DNA of 46,461 nt from an uncultured Eubacteriales bacterium (GTDB lineage: Bacteria > Bacillota > Clostridia > Oscillospirales > Oscillospiraceae): NCBI GenBank assembly GCA_900317855.1, contig ONIG01000015.1, positions 1 to 46,461 on the forward strand, given 5' to 3'. Below the pieces are notes generated by a model. The model saw only the letters and a list, made by a program, of their open reading frames with translations, was not told where the DNA came from and did no database searches. The first letter of the stretch is position 1, and each line of letters starts with the position of its first letter. Positions 36,401 to 42,697 of this stretch are shown here, one piece after another. Made by a program: the position numbers and the translations under genes.

Positions 36401-38497
36401 GCTGGTGTCGCTGGTGTCACCGTTTTTGGCGTGCAGCAGCTTGAAATTCTTGGTTTTGTAATCAGAACCGTTCCAATACATCAGGTCTGCATACAGGGCG
36501 TATTCCCAGGAACCCTCGGGGACATAGACCCAGACGCCGATTTCCGTGGGATACCCTTCAATCTTGGTTTGCTCACCGCAGTAGCGCACATAGAAGTTAC
36601 TGTTGCTAGAACCGTCGTAGGAGGAATAGTCATAGTTCAGCTCCAGAGAGTAGTCGCCGAAGCGGACACAGCCGCCGTCCTCCTTCGTGGTGGTTTTCAC
36701 AGCGCCGACACCGTAGGTGGTGATGGAGCCGTTGGGCCAGAGATAGAAGGTGTAGCCATTGGCACGGAAAATATCGGAAGCCGGCACATCTTCATCCCAG
36801 TTGCCGGTAAAGCGATAGGGGGCCTCCAGCGTGGCGTAGGTGGGATTTTCCGTGTATGTACCACCGGTGATGACGGTGATGGGAGAGACATTGCCAACGT
36901 AACCCTTCGTAGTGCCGTTATCCACGAAAGTACTCTTGCCCCAATGGTAGTGGGCACCCGTCAGCGGGCCGTTCTCATCCGGCTCAAAGTCCATGAGCGT
37001 GACCGGCAGCTTGCCGATCTCCACGCTGATCTCCGCCGTCTTGGACTTGTCATAGGCATACGTGGCCTTGACCGTCGCGTTCATCGTGCTGGTACCCTTT
37101 CCGGCCACGAACGTGTTGCCGTCCATGTGGCCAACGTCCGCATCCGAGACACCATCCGTTTTGGACTGGATTGTCCAGTCAAAGTCGCCGGCCTTATAGA
37201 CAATGTCCATACCGTCGCACTTGGCAACCAGGCCAAGATCCGACGTAGCGCCAAAGTCCAGCGACACCGCTGCGCCACTGAACGACAAGTCGGTGATGTC
37301 CGCGATCTTCGCGGTCGTCGTGCCCTTGACAGTGCCGTCCACAAGCAGGCGCACCGTCACATCGCCCTTATAGTTCTTTGCGGGCGTGAACAGGCCGTTG
37401 GCGTCGATCGTGCCGCTCTTGGCGTCCGCGACCGCCCAGGTCACATTCTCCGGGAGCGGGGCCTCGCCGCCGTTTTTATCCACGCCGATGGCCGAGAACT
37501 GGATCTGGCTGTTGGGTGTGTAGATCGTATTGTTCGGAGAGAGAGATGCATGGTCGAATACACCGTCATTTTCCGCCGTGGAGACCAGCAGCAGGGCGCT
37601 CGAAACCGTGCGCTCCACGCCGTCGGACGGGCGGTTGCGAATCTTCAGCTCCGTCGTACCTTCGCGCTTGGACGCCATGGTGGCGGAGCCGCCGCCGTCG
37701 AGGTAGATCGCATTCACAGCGCCCTGTGCATACATGAACTCGGCGATCTCATCAATGGTCATACCGACGGAATACGGGCTCTGGCGGCCGTCGGCCATAA
37801 AGGTCACGACCGTGCCGTCGGCCTTGATGCCGATGCTGTTGACCGGCATAAGATCATCACCGTTATACTGGATCTGCCCGTCCTTGATCAGATAGAATGG
37901 GCCGGAAACGGCCTCCAGCACGTCGGAGCAGTTCGTTCCGGCGTCACGGATGGCATACGTACCGTTCTTCAAAACAGCGAAATACGGCTCGGAGGTAGCG
38001 CCGTTGTTCTCCTGAATGACGTTGCCCTCCATGATGAGGTAGCCGAGCGGCTGCGCATTCTGCATGTTGTAGAAGTCGCCGTTCGTGGCCATGATGACGT
38101 TGCCGCCGGTCGCCTTGGTGTAGGCCGCTGCCTGCAGCGTTGTCTTTTCCAGGTTCCAGGGCAGGTTCGCCGCCGCGTCCTTGCGGCTGGCCGGTGTGCT
38201 GCCCTCGGTATAATACCCGGTGTACGACGCTTTGAACGTCGCTTTCGCACCCGGTGCGATCGTCGTCATAAAGCCGGCGATCTGCGCATTGCCTTCCTTG
38301 GTGTTCAGAAAGATGTCCGTTTCCGTCACACCGTCAACCAGCGTGTAATCCGTCTGGCCGACAACGATTTTCCCGTTGGAAGCCTGAACGGGGTCTACGG
38401 TGTTCGCAGCCAGCGCCTGTGGGGCGATGAGTGTCAGCGTCATCAGGACAGCCAGCATGAAAGCCCAGGCTCTGTTCGCGAATCGGGTCGCTTTCAC
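30449..38497 (-). CDS. Giant SLH-anchored multidomain protein: phosphodiester glycosidase, metallophosphatase and CotH-type kinase
   Basis: The 2682 residues hold, in order, a signal peptide (1-31) and a NAGPA-like phosphodiester glycosidase domain (about 50-308; TNGDFYN, YLDGGGSATM). Ig-like domains (320-500) and a probable carbohydrate-binding region (510-775) follow, then Ig/cohesin-like domains (780-1100). A purple-acid-phosphatase-type FN3 domain (1105-1200) precedes a calcineurin-like phosphoesterase (1207-1465; GDTQ, GDYVDNG, GNHE, His1351, GHDH, all complete). Cys-pair ribbons, a cell-wall-binding-like segment and FN3 (1474-1768) come next. A CotH kinase domain (about 1878-2320; LKARGNTT, WTLLAGYNDATLLHDKL, GPVWDMEST) precedes more ribbons, three SLH domains (2426-2608) and a Pro/Glu/Ala tail. 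The usual CotH WDFD is here WDME. The start is GTG 38497, 12 bases after AAGGAG. Coding for residues 510-770 is AT-richer than its surroundings. The product should sit on the cell surface. Confidence 0.88.
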   Translation of the reverse strand: MKATRFANRAWAFMLAVLMTLTLIAPQALAANTVDPVQASNGKIVVGQTDYTLVDGVTETDIFLNTKEGNAQIAGFMTTIAPGAKATFKASYTGYYTEGSTPASRKDAAANLPWNLEKTTLQAAAYTKATGGNVIMATNGDFYNMQNAQPLGYLIMEGNVIQENNGATSEPYFAVLKNGTYAIRDAGTNCSDVLEAVSGPFYLIKDGQIQYNGDDLMPVNSIGIKADGTVVTFMADGRQSPYSVGMTIDEIAEFMYAQGAVNAIYLDGGGSATMASKREGTTELKIRNRPSDGVERTVSSALLLVSTAENDGVFDHASLSPNNTIYTPNSQIQFSAIGVDKNGGEAPLPENVTWAVADAKSGTIDANGLFTPAKNYKGDVTVRLLVDGTVKGTTTAKIADITDLSFSGAAVSLDFGATSDLGLVAKCDGMDIVYKAGDFDWTIQSKTDGVSDADVGHMDGNTFVAGKGTSTMNATVKATYAYDKSKTAEISVEIGKLPVTLMDFEPDENGPLTGAHYHWGKSTFVDNGTTKGYVGNVSPITVITGGTYTENPTYATLEAPYRFTGNWDEDVPASDIFRANGYTFYLWPNGSITTYGVGAVKTTTKEDGGCVRFGDYSLELNYDYSSYDGSSNSNFYVRYCGEQTKIEGYPTEIGVWVYVPEGSWEYALYADLMYWNGSDYKTKNFKLLHAKNGDTSDTSEGNLTNMTNWSGWQYCYADVSEFFATYQNPEHPISIIPGQGLFWLSYQPGGDAEFKGRKNGSLYFDNYRVVYGTNLDDLDNPIIDEMTINGQTLTSDGATIINANAIEAVAKYHDVDGQNRSGINAQATAVKIDGEPITSADCSDANATVRLNLQNGKHTMTVSVSDKFGNTIEKTTAFVVAGDMQDTATVSVSGSNFVPLGSDYTLTVTADGKIQSADITMLNLNDDIGEPTVKFANGVTGKLTYTKTGFKKAMLKLHLEAATPVEGELAALTFKIDAGLDTTVNQLTYTVSNIALTAANSKTYTAAQAAVRLPLSAYYSIQPGPQAVGMSSVIAVYEKDGSPAAGVTVSLDGAEIGKTDANGLLETFAMKELAAGTVCKLTATGPKGVAEATKVTVLADAAGAEYTGVNLNASESSSTSQNISWLSGLATGGKAVVQYRVKDTDAWQTADGTGTLTGFSTSKDAAYINTAQLTGLTAGTDYEFQVGDGSTWSETHAFRTSAAAQDTTSFVVMGDTQMSGDREADTESIAVLEKLGALMDGKSVDFGLQTGDYVDNGSNYAMWAEMQDEFNKVFPSVDFIHTLGNHEYYGDFSGNIASTILQFPNRNYYSVEYGDVYVAVINNSADLAAACEWLKQDAAQSHCMWKVLSIHQPPYYTNANGGSERFHELVPPAAEAAGIDVVFSGHDHSYSRIMARDGAAVTENGVTYFTCGDLGEKSRDKNYAISSDFDYAYCEQDYEGLILYVTANDKTMTISAYDSAGGRLVDSAVLQSRCSRGHELTTYRDGKSVCAVCGKLIDVKAAQYTGWMTVEGTDKQMYFLAGEYATGWQQLGDKMYHFGDDGIAHETETVDTRTCTTSGYYLTTCKTCGATYRGAALWYEGHDWDENHVCTKCGTKGKNIADAEIKTGYAVYNGKNATCSVTATYQGQKLTVKTSDVNVDGYVYYTNNTQVGLGTVTINGMRDFYGTVSAQFKILPAGVTDVTAAEVGQKQVRLEWTAAAGAENYRVEMSTDGGSNWTVLPMTTKPTCTATGLAPATEYTFRLFGCTKVDGKWYSSPYYSNEVKVTTLPDGEFAPSELLGTVSARVDGRTVTGLSADGSQYLFLPASADLNKLALSVDTQNCTNPTVELQGSRGTEKLGKTVNVTKLADADDGLYTLTVLINGKAAGTVCVAQSENLNALYITSDDPSAQGRDFVDASKSNIATAQMLLVDKDGKAVYDGALTQLKARGNTTFTVAEKKSYQIKLDKKSDLVACGEKVKTWTLLAGYNDATLLHDKLFKDLAASLGMPYTAASDWVDLYYDGVYRGTYLVSEKNAVNKTGVDITDMEDAYADVNAGYGSNMTTATAENRYGQTYRYTTGLTEPANITGGYLLELNGTQLSGTPEPKYDEASGFITGKGSAMNVKSPEWCGKDAMAYISEYYQEFEDAVYAQDADGNYTGYNAQTGKYYYEYCDLPSLVQAYLMQSLSGNSDAFYSSFFFYKDVDGIMYAGPVWDMESTCGSGWNGYIGPDNDFISGRYLVSALLKIPGFRAAVSNYYHDTFLAQAQQLVGDDGKVMTGAARLSASAAMNYRQWPLIRVGNPNQSSHFWPAGTTYADTVADMNDWLTARIAQMSAVYDHTWDAGVVTKEPTCAASGTRVYTNDVGETMTEAIPAKPHTPETIPAVAATCTASGLTEGSKCAVCGATLTAQKVIPAAHHYVDGVCTVCGAEDPTAVPCPGGEACPGHKFTDMPSTANWAHNGIDFVVAHKLFAGTSDTTFEPNTELTRAMIVEILYCLEGEPAVEAENPFTDVSSDAWYTKAVLWAASNNIVAGIGNGRFDPNGTATREQAATILYEYARFKGCDVDVYGDLSSFADAGSVSAFARAPMTWAVAEGLISGAVINGRTLLDPQGVTTRAQFAMIMMQYVLNVVKAAPEAPTTGETPSSGETPSSGETPVQQAQQPAETPELTEAPAAAEDSALAEAPAAEQTPAPSETPAAAEAS

Positions 38498-38553
38498 GAC
38501 TCACATCAACTCCTTTGTATTTTTCTCTCTAAATTTGTCAGTTCAATATGTAT

Positions 38554-38586
38554 AAAAAGAAGAGATGAGGTTTTCCCATCTCTTCT
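38554..38586 (-). terminator. Terminator of the short SLH protein gene
   Basis: Read on the minus strand, AGAAGAGATG pairs with CATCTCTTCT (38577-38586 with 38558-38567) and TTTTTAT follows. It separates the short SLH gene from the giant one, about 60 bases upstream of the latter's start, so the giant gene needs its own promoter. I see only a weak candidate (TTGAAC at 38541-38536). Confidence 0.8.
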
Positions 38587-38672
38587 CTGTGCTTTCGTCA
38601 CGAATAGTTTGTCTATTAGCAACCGAAGTTCTGATAGAAAAACATGAAATTGACTACTTGGCAGCGAGTTGC

Positions 38673-39437
38673 TTACTTCGCGAACGCGTTGTACAGGAAC
38701 TCAACCGCCTCAGCACGCGTGCAGACCTTGTCAGGGCTGAACGTGGTGCCGTCGTTGGTGCCAACCGTCAGGCCGCAGTTCCAAGCCAGAACAACTTCCT
38801 GATAGTACCAGGCGCTGGCGTCAAGATCGGTGAACGGCGCGTTCTTCAGCTCGCCGCCGTTGTTCTCAACGTGGCGAACGACGAAGCTGACCATCTCGGC
38901 GCGGGTGCACTCCTTGTCGGGGCTGAACGTGCTGCCGTCGTTGGTGCCGAACACGATGCCGTTCTCAACGCCCCACAGCAGAGCCTCTTCATACCAGAAA
39001 TCCTCGGAACCGGAAGCCGGAACGTCAACGAAGTCCACAGCCTTCAGCGTGGCGGCCGGCTTGCCGGCAGCTTTCCACAGGAACTCGATCATCTCGGCAC
39101 GGGTGCAGCCCTTGTAGGGCTCGAAGGTCGTGCCATCGTTGGTGCCATCAGTGACGCCGTTCTTGACGGCCCAGATCACGGAATCGTAGAACCAGTCGCC
39201 CTCGTTCACGTCAACGAACTTCGGGCCGGTGGGCTCGGTCGGCTGAGTGGGCTGAGTGGGCTCGGTCGGCTGAGTGGGCTGAGTCGGCTGAGTGGGCTCG
39301 GTCGGCTGAGTGGGCTCGGTCGGGACGGTCGGCTCGGTCGGGACGGTCGGGACAGCAACCGCCAGAGCAGCCGTGGCGAGCAGGCAAACTGCCACCAGAA
39401 GCGTCAGCATGACTGTCAGGATTTTTTTCTTGGACAT
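38673..39437 (-). CDS. Secreted three-SLH-domain protein with Pro-Thr linker
   Basis: This 254-residue protein has a signal peptide (about 1-28, ALAVA), a Pro-Thr-Glu/Gln repeat linker (31-70), and three S-layer homology domains (about 73-130, 135-192, 198-254). Each carries the TRAE motif (GCTRAEMIEFL, ECTRAEMVSFV, VCTRAEAVEFL). No other domain is present, so it is an anchoring module alone. It may be a small S-layer-like or cell-wall cover protein, attached to pyruvylated wall polymers as SLH domains are. The ribosome site GGAGGAAG precedes ATG 39437. It is monocistronic and divergent from the two-component operon. Confidence 0.9.
   Translation of the reverse strand: MSKKKILTVMLTLLVAVCLLATAALAVAVPTVPTEPTVPTEPTQPTEPTQPTQPTQPTEPTQPTQPTEPTGPKFVDVNEGDWFYDSVIWAVKNGVTDGTNDGTTFEPYKGCTRAEMIEFLWKAAGKPAATLKAVDFVDVPASGSEDFWYEEALLWGVENGIVFGTNDGSTFSPDKECTRAEMVSFVVRHVENNGGELKNAPFTDLDASAWYYQEVVLAWNCGLTVGTNDGTTFSPDKVCTRAEAVEFLYNAFAK
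39228..39347. repeat. Tandem coding repeats for the Pro-Thr-Glu/Gln linker
   Basis: About 40 codons of alternating PTE and PTQ/PTV units form imperfect 9- to 18-base tandem repeats (plus-strand units such as CGGTCGGCTGAGTGG). Slippage here would change linker length without breaking the frame when whole units are lost or gained. Confidence 0.8.
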
Positions 39438-39532
39438 GCTTTTCTTCCTCCATTAAAAAAATTATGCTTGTCACTCCGGCCGGGCGCGCGCGAAAACCAT
39501 CCGCACGGTTTCAACCAGAATTTAACGTTCTT

Positions 39533-39561
39533 ATCGTACCACAACCCTCCCCGGTTTGCAA
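39533..39561 (-). promoter_or_regulatory. Promoter of the short SLH protein gene
   Basis: On the minus strand, TTGCAA (39561-39556) and TACGAT (39538-39533) are exactly 17 bases apart. This would leave a leader of about 90 bases before the ATG. Confidence 0.55.
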
Positions 39562-39638
39562 GTCCATTTCAGACAAAATAACGATTTTTTCGTATGTTTC
39601 CCGAACGGAGGAAAAACTTCGCAGGAGCCGCGAAACAT

Positions 39639-39667
39639 TTGACACGTGCTCCGGCCGCACCTATAAT
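39639..39667 (+). promoter_or_regulatory. Consensus promoter of the two-component operon
   Basis: A perfect TTGACA (39639-39644) and a perfect TATAAT (39662-39667) are separated by 17 bases. It is the best match to a housekeeping promoter in the window. Transcription should start near 39674, just before the repeat boxes. Confidence 0.88.
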
Positions 39668-39681
39668 CAAACCGGGCATCG

Positions 39682-39709
39682 GATGCCGTTTTGATGCCGA
39701 AACGATGTA
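39682..39709 (+). promoter_or_regulatory. Triple 11-bp direct repeat, probable response-regulator site (autoregulation)
   Basis: GATGCC (39682), GATGCC (39693) and GATGTA (39704) recur at exact 11-base steps, with spacers GTTTT and GAAAC. OmpR/PhoB-type regulators bind such direct repeats on one face of the helix. The boxes begin about 8 bases after the predicted start of the regulator's own transcript, a position that would suit repression. A near-identical array is at 42595-42622. Confidence 0.65.
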
Positions 39710-39734
39710 ATTTTGACCCGAAGGAGGCGGTGGC

Positions 39735-40388
39735 ATGATCCAGATCCTGATCGTGGACGATGAAAAGCCGATCTGCGACCTGATCCAGATGAGCCTGACC
39801 CGCGCGGGCTATCACTGCACGTGCGTGTACGACGGGCTGGCCGCGGCGGACATTCTGGAGCGGAACGTATTTGACCTCATTTTGCTCGACGTGATGCTGC
39901 CGAACGCCGACGGCTTCGAGCTCATGGAATATATCCGCCCGCTGGGCATCCCGGTCATTTTCCTGACCGCGCGCGGCTCGGTCGACGACCGGGTGCGCGG
40001 CCTGCGCATGGGCGCGGAAGATTATATCGTCAAGCCCTTCGAGGTCGTGGAACTGCTCGCGCGCGTGGACGTCGTGCTGCGGCGCTACAACAAGACCGAC
40101 GCCGTGATCGAGATCGGCGGGCTGCGCATCGACACGCGCGCCATGCAGGTCTGGCGCGGCGCGGAGGAGATCAGCCTGACGCACAAGGAATATGACCTGC
40201 TGCTGTTTTTCGCGCGCAACCCTGGCACTGCACTCTACCGCGAGACGATCTACGAGCACGTCTGGGGCGGCGAGTACAGCTACGGCAGCAAAACCGTGGA
40301 CCTGCACATTCAGCGGCTGCGCAAAAAAGTCGGCTGGGAAAACCGGCTGCTGGCCGTGAACAAGGTGGGCTACCGGCTGGAGGTATGA
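39735..40388 (+). CDS. OmpR-family response regulator
   Basis: This 217-residue protein has a receiver domain (acidic DDE at 8-10, phosphorylated Asp52 in LLDVMLP, Thr77, Lys99) and a winged-helix DNA-binding domain (about 125-217; VDLHIQRLRKKVG recognition region, NKVGYRLEV end). AAGGAGG precedes the ATG. It pairs with the kinase encoded 4 bases downstream. The direct-repeat boxes at 39682 and 42595 are its likely targets. Confidence 0.95.
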   Translation: MIQILIVDDEKPICDLIQMSLTRAGYHCTCVYDGLAAADILERNVFDLILLDVMLPNADGFELMEYIRPLGIPVIFLTARGSVDDRVRGLRMGAEDYIVKPFEVVELLARVDVVLRRYNKTDAVIEIGGLRIDTRAMQVWRGAEEISLTHKEYDLLLFFARNPGTALYRETIYEHVWGGEYSYGSKTVDLHIQRLRKKVGWENRLLAVNKVGYRLEV

Positions 40389-40392
40389 GCAC

Positions 40393-41775
40393 ATGAAGTT
40401 TCGCGCAAAGCTCACCATCGCCATGGTGCTGCTGCTGTCGCTGACCTACGGCATCGGCGGCAGTCTCATGATCGCGCAGTCGTTTTCTTCCTCCATCGAC
40501 CGCGAGCGCGATGCCGCCGTGCAGACCTACCGCATGGTCGTGGACGTGCTGGATCTGCTCGGCGACAACGCCTCGCCCGGCACGGCGGCCAACACCGTCG
40601 CGCTCGTGCTGCACAAGCTCGGCAGCGGCGGGTCGAGCACGGCAGCGCGCATCCGATTCGGCGCACAGATGACCACAACGGGCGACACCGCGCTGCTCGA
40701 CGCCGCGCCGGAGCCGTCCGACGGCGGCGACGGGCTCACGCGCATCGTGCGCACCGGCAACGGCCGGCACTACCTCATGCTCGGCGCCACGGCCGACGGC
40801 ACGACCGTCCAGCTCGCGTTCGACGTGACGGAGGCCTACACCGTGCGCCAGACGCAGCAGCGCGCGTACCACACGACGTTCGTGATCCTCATCGCCATCG
40901 GCGCAGCCGTAGCGTGGCTCACGTCCTATCTGCTGACGCGCCCGCTCGGCACGCTTTCCCGCGCATCGCGGGAATTGGCGAGGGGCAATCTCAGCTACCG
41001 GGCGCCCGTGCGCTCGCGCGACGAGGTGGGGCAGCTGGCATCCGACTTCAACCGTATGGCCGGGCAGCTCGAGCAGAACGTCAACCGCATTCAGGAGAGC
41101 ATGGCGCTGCAGGAGCGGTTCATGGCCGACTTCTCGCACGAGATGAAAACACCGATGACCTCCATCATCGGCTATGCTGACCTGCTGCGCAGTCAGGTGC
41201 TCACGCCCGACGAACAGATGGCCGCGGCAAACTACATCTTCTCCGAGGGCAAACGGCTCGAGGCGCTGGGGCTGAAGCTGCTGGACATGCTCTCGCTCGA
41301 CCGGTCGAAGCTCCAGCTCGTACCCGCGAGCCCGGCCGACCTCGTGGCAGGGCTTCTGGAGCACCTCAAGCGCGTGTACGCCCAGAAGGGCATCGCCCTG
41401 CAGTACCGCACGGCGGAGGGCATGTGCTTTCTGGAGCCGGACCTATTTAAAACCCTGCTCGTCAACCTCATGGACAACGCCCGCAAGGCGCTCGACAACG
41501 GCGGCTACATCTATGTCTGGCAGGAGATGCTGCCCGACGGCTGCCGCGTGCGCGTGCTCGATAACGGCCGCGGCATCCCGCCGGAGGCGCTCACGCACCT
41601 GACGGAGGCGTTTTACCGCGTGGACAAGTCGCGCTCGCGCGCACAGGGCGGCGCGGGCCTTGGTCTGTCGCTGTGCAATGAGATTGTGCAGCTGCACGGC
41701 GGCACGATGCAGTTTGAGAGCCGTGTCGGCAACGGCACGGTCGTGACCGTGGAGCTGAAAGGAGGCCGCATATGA
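40393..41775 (+). CDS. Membrane sensor histidine kinase
   Basis: This 460-residue kinase has two membrane segments (about 8-28 and 162-182) enclosing a ~130-residue extracellular sensor domain. A HAMP domain (about 182-235) follows, then the H-box FSHEMKTPM with His249 and a full ATPase domain (NLMDNARKA, DNGRGIPPE, AFYRVDKSRS, GLGLSL). The sensor domain has no motif I recognise. It is cotranscribed with the regulator and with a third gene it overlaps by 4 bases. Confidence 0.94.
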   Translation: MKFRAKLTIAMVLLLSLTYGIGGSLMIAQSFSSSIDRERDAAVQTYRMVVDVLDLLGDNASPGTAANTVALVLHKLGSGGSSTAARIRFGAQMTTTGDTALLDAAPEPSDGGDGLTRIVRTGNGRHYLMLGATADGTTVQLAFDVTEAYTVRQTQQRAYHTTFVILIAIGAAVAWLTSYLLTRPLGTLSRASRELARGNLSYRAPVRSRDEVGQLASDFNRMAGQLEQNVNRIQESMALQERFMADFSHEMKTPMTSIIGYADLLRSQVLTPDEQMAAANYIFSEGKRLEALGLKLLDMLSLDRSKLQLVPASPADLVAGLLEHLKRVYAQKGIALQYRTAEGMCFLEPDLFKTLLVNLMDNARKALDNGGYIYVWQEMLPDGCRVRVLDNGRGIPPEALTHLTEAFYRVDKSRSRAQGGAGLGLSLCNEIVQLHGGTMQFESRVGNGTVVTVELKGGRI

Positions 41776-42596
41776 AGCCGTGGATGCGCACCGCACTGGC
41801 GGTCGTGCTCGTGCTGGCGATCGCGGCGGGCGGATTTTTCCTGCCAAATCTCGTGGCCGCGCGGCTTGACCGCGCGGATCAGGACACGGCGTTTTCCCTC
41901 AGCACCGGCGACGAGCAGGGGCCGGCCACCGTTCTGCGCCGGAAACTGACCGACGGCATGCAGAACCTGTTTTACGGCGCAGAAAAGCGCGTCGAGCTCG
42001 ACGAGAGCGCCGCGGCGCACACGCTGGCCGAGATGACGCAGTACGCGCAGGACCTTCTGGGCGCGCTGGAAAAGGACAGCGCGCTGTTCGGCGGCGGCTT
42101 TTCCGTGGAGGAGGGCGCGGCCGTCCAGTACGCGAGCTACGGCAGCGGCTTCGTCCTCTGGGGCATCGCGCTGAGCAATCCGCGCGGCGACATGGCGGAG
42201 CTTCTGATCGATGACGCGACCGGCTGCGTGCTGGCGCTCAGTTATACGTTTTCGGACAGCTATGCCTTCCAGATCCGGCAGAACGACCTGTGGGATTACC
42301 TGCTGCGCGTGTTTGAAAACCGCGTCGGCGCCATGGTCGCGGCCGCACTCGGCTCGCCATATGACGAGGTGCAGATCCCGATGCCGGAAGCGGCGCAGAA
42401 AATGATCGGCCTGCGCGCAGGCGGCGGGAGCACCGTTCCCCTGCAGCTGCTCAACGCCGGAAACGAGGGCAGTTACAACGGCGGCATGGACAGCAGCATC
42501 ACCGACTACCTGCAGTTTTATGACCCGGACGCCGGCACGGCCTTTTCCCTGCCGGCGTGGCGCGTGGAAAACACTTTGTATTTCAACGCACAATGA
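41772..42596 (+). CDS. Membrane-anchored protein of unknown function, third member of the two-component operon
   Basis: This 274-residue protein has an N-terminal signal anchor (about 7-28) and an extracytoplasmic domain. I do not recognise the family. It starts within the kinase stop (ATGA), which implies obligate co-expression. Proteins in this position often adjust the sensor kinase from outside (as YycH/YycI do for WalK), so an accessory sensor role is possible but unproven. Its stop codon overlaps the first regulator box downstream. Confidence 0.75.
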   Translation: MKPWMRTALAVVLVLAIAAGGFFLPNLVAARLDRADQDTAFSLSTGDEQGPATVLRRKLTDGMQNLFYGAEKRVELDESAAAHTLAEMTQYAQDLLGALEKDSALFGGGFSVEEGAAVQYASYGSGFVLWGIALSNPRGDMAELLIDDATGCVLALSYTFSDSYAFQIRQNDLWDYLLRVFENRVGAMVAAALGSPYDEVQIPMPEAAQKMIGLRAGGGSTVPLQLLNAGNEGSYNGGMDSSITDYLQFYDPDAGTAFSLPAWRVENTLYFNAQ

Positions 42597-42622
42597 TGCC
42601 GTTTCGATGCCAAAGTGTTGCC
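42595..42622 (+). promoter_or_regulatory. Triple 11-bp direct repeat before the racemase-like gene
   Basis: GATGCC (42595), GATGCC (42606) and GTTGCC (42617) recur at exact 11-base steps, with spacers GTTTC and AAAGT. The segment is almost identical to 39682-39701. It ends where the -35 of the promoter with TAAGAT (42643-42648) would lie, the layout of PhoB-type activation. Confidence 0.68.
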
Positions 42623-42633
42623 GGACGGATCAC

Positions 42634-42679
42634 AGTCTCCGCTAAGATGGGGTCATACCCGCTTCGCGGAGACTTTTTT
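42634..42679 (+). terminator. Terminator of the two-component operon with a promoter -10 inside its loop
   Basis: AGTCTCCGC (42634-42642) pairs with GCGGAGACT (42666-42674), followed by TTTTTT. The 23-base loop holds TAAGAT (42643-42648), a candidate -10, and a small GGGT/ACCC pair. Transcripts begun near 42655 would lack the 5' arm and so would not be terminated. Confidence 0.65.
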
Positions 42680-42697
42680 CGTCAGGAGATGTCCATC

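Noticed and set aside
39228..39347. Repeats before the SLH domains as a CRISPR-like array
   Set aside because: Units are short, contiguous and in frame with a Pro-Thr linker. There are no spacers and no cas genes.
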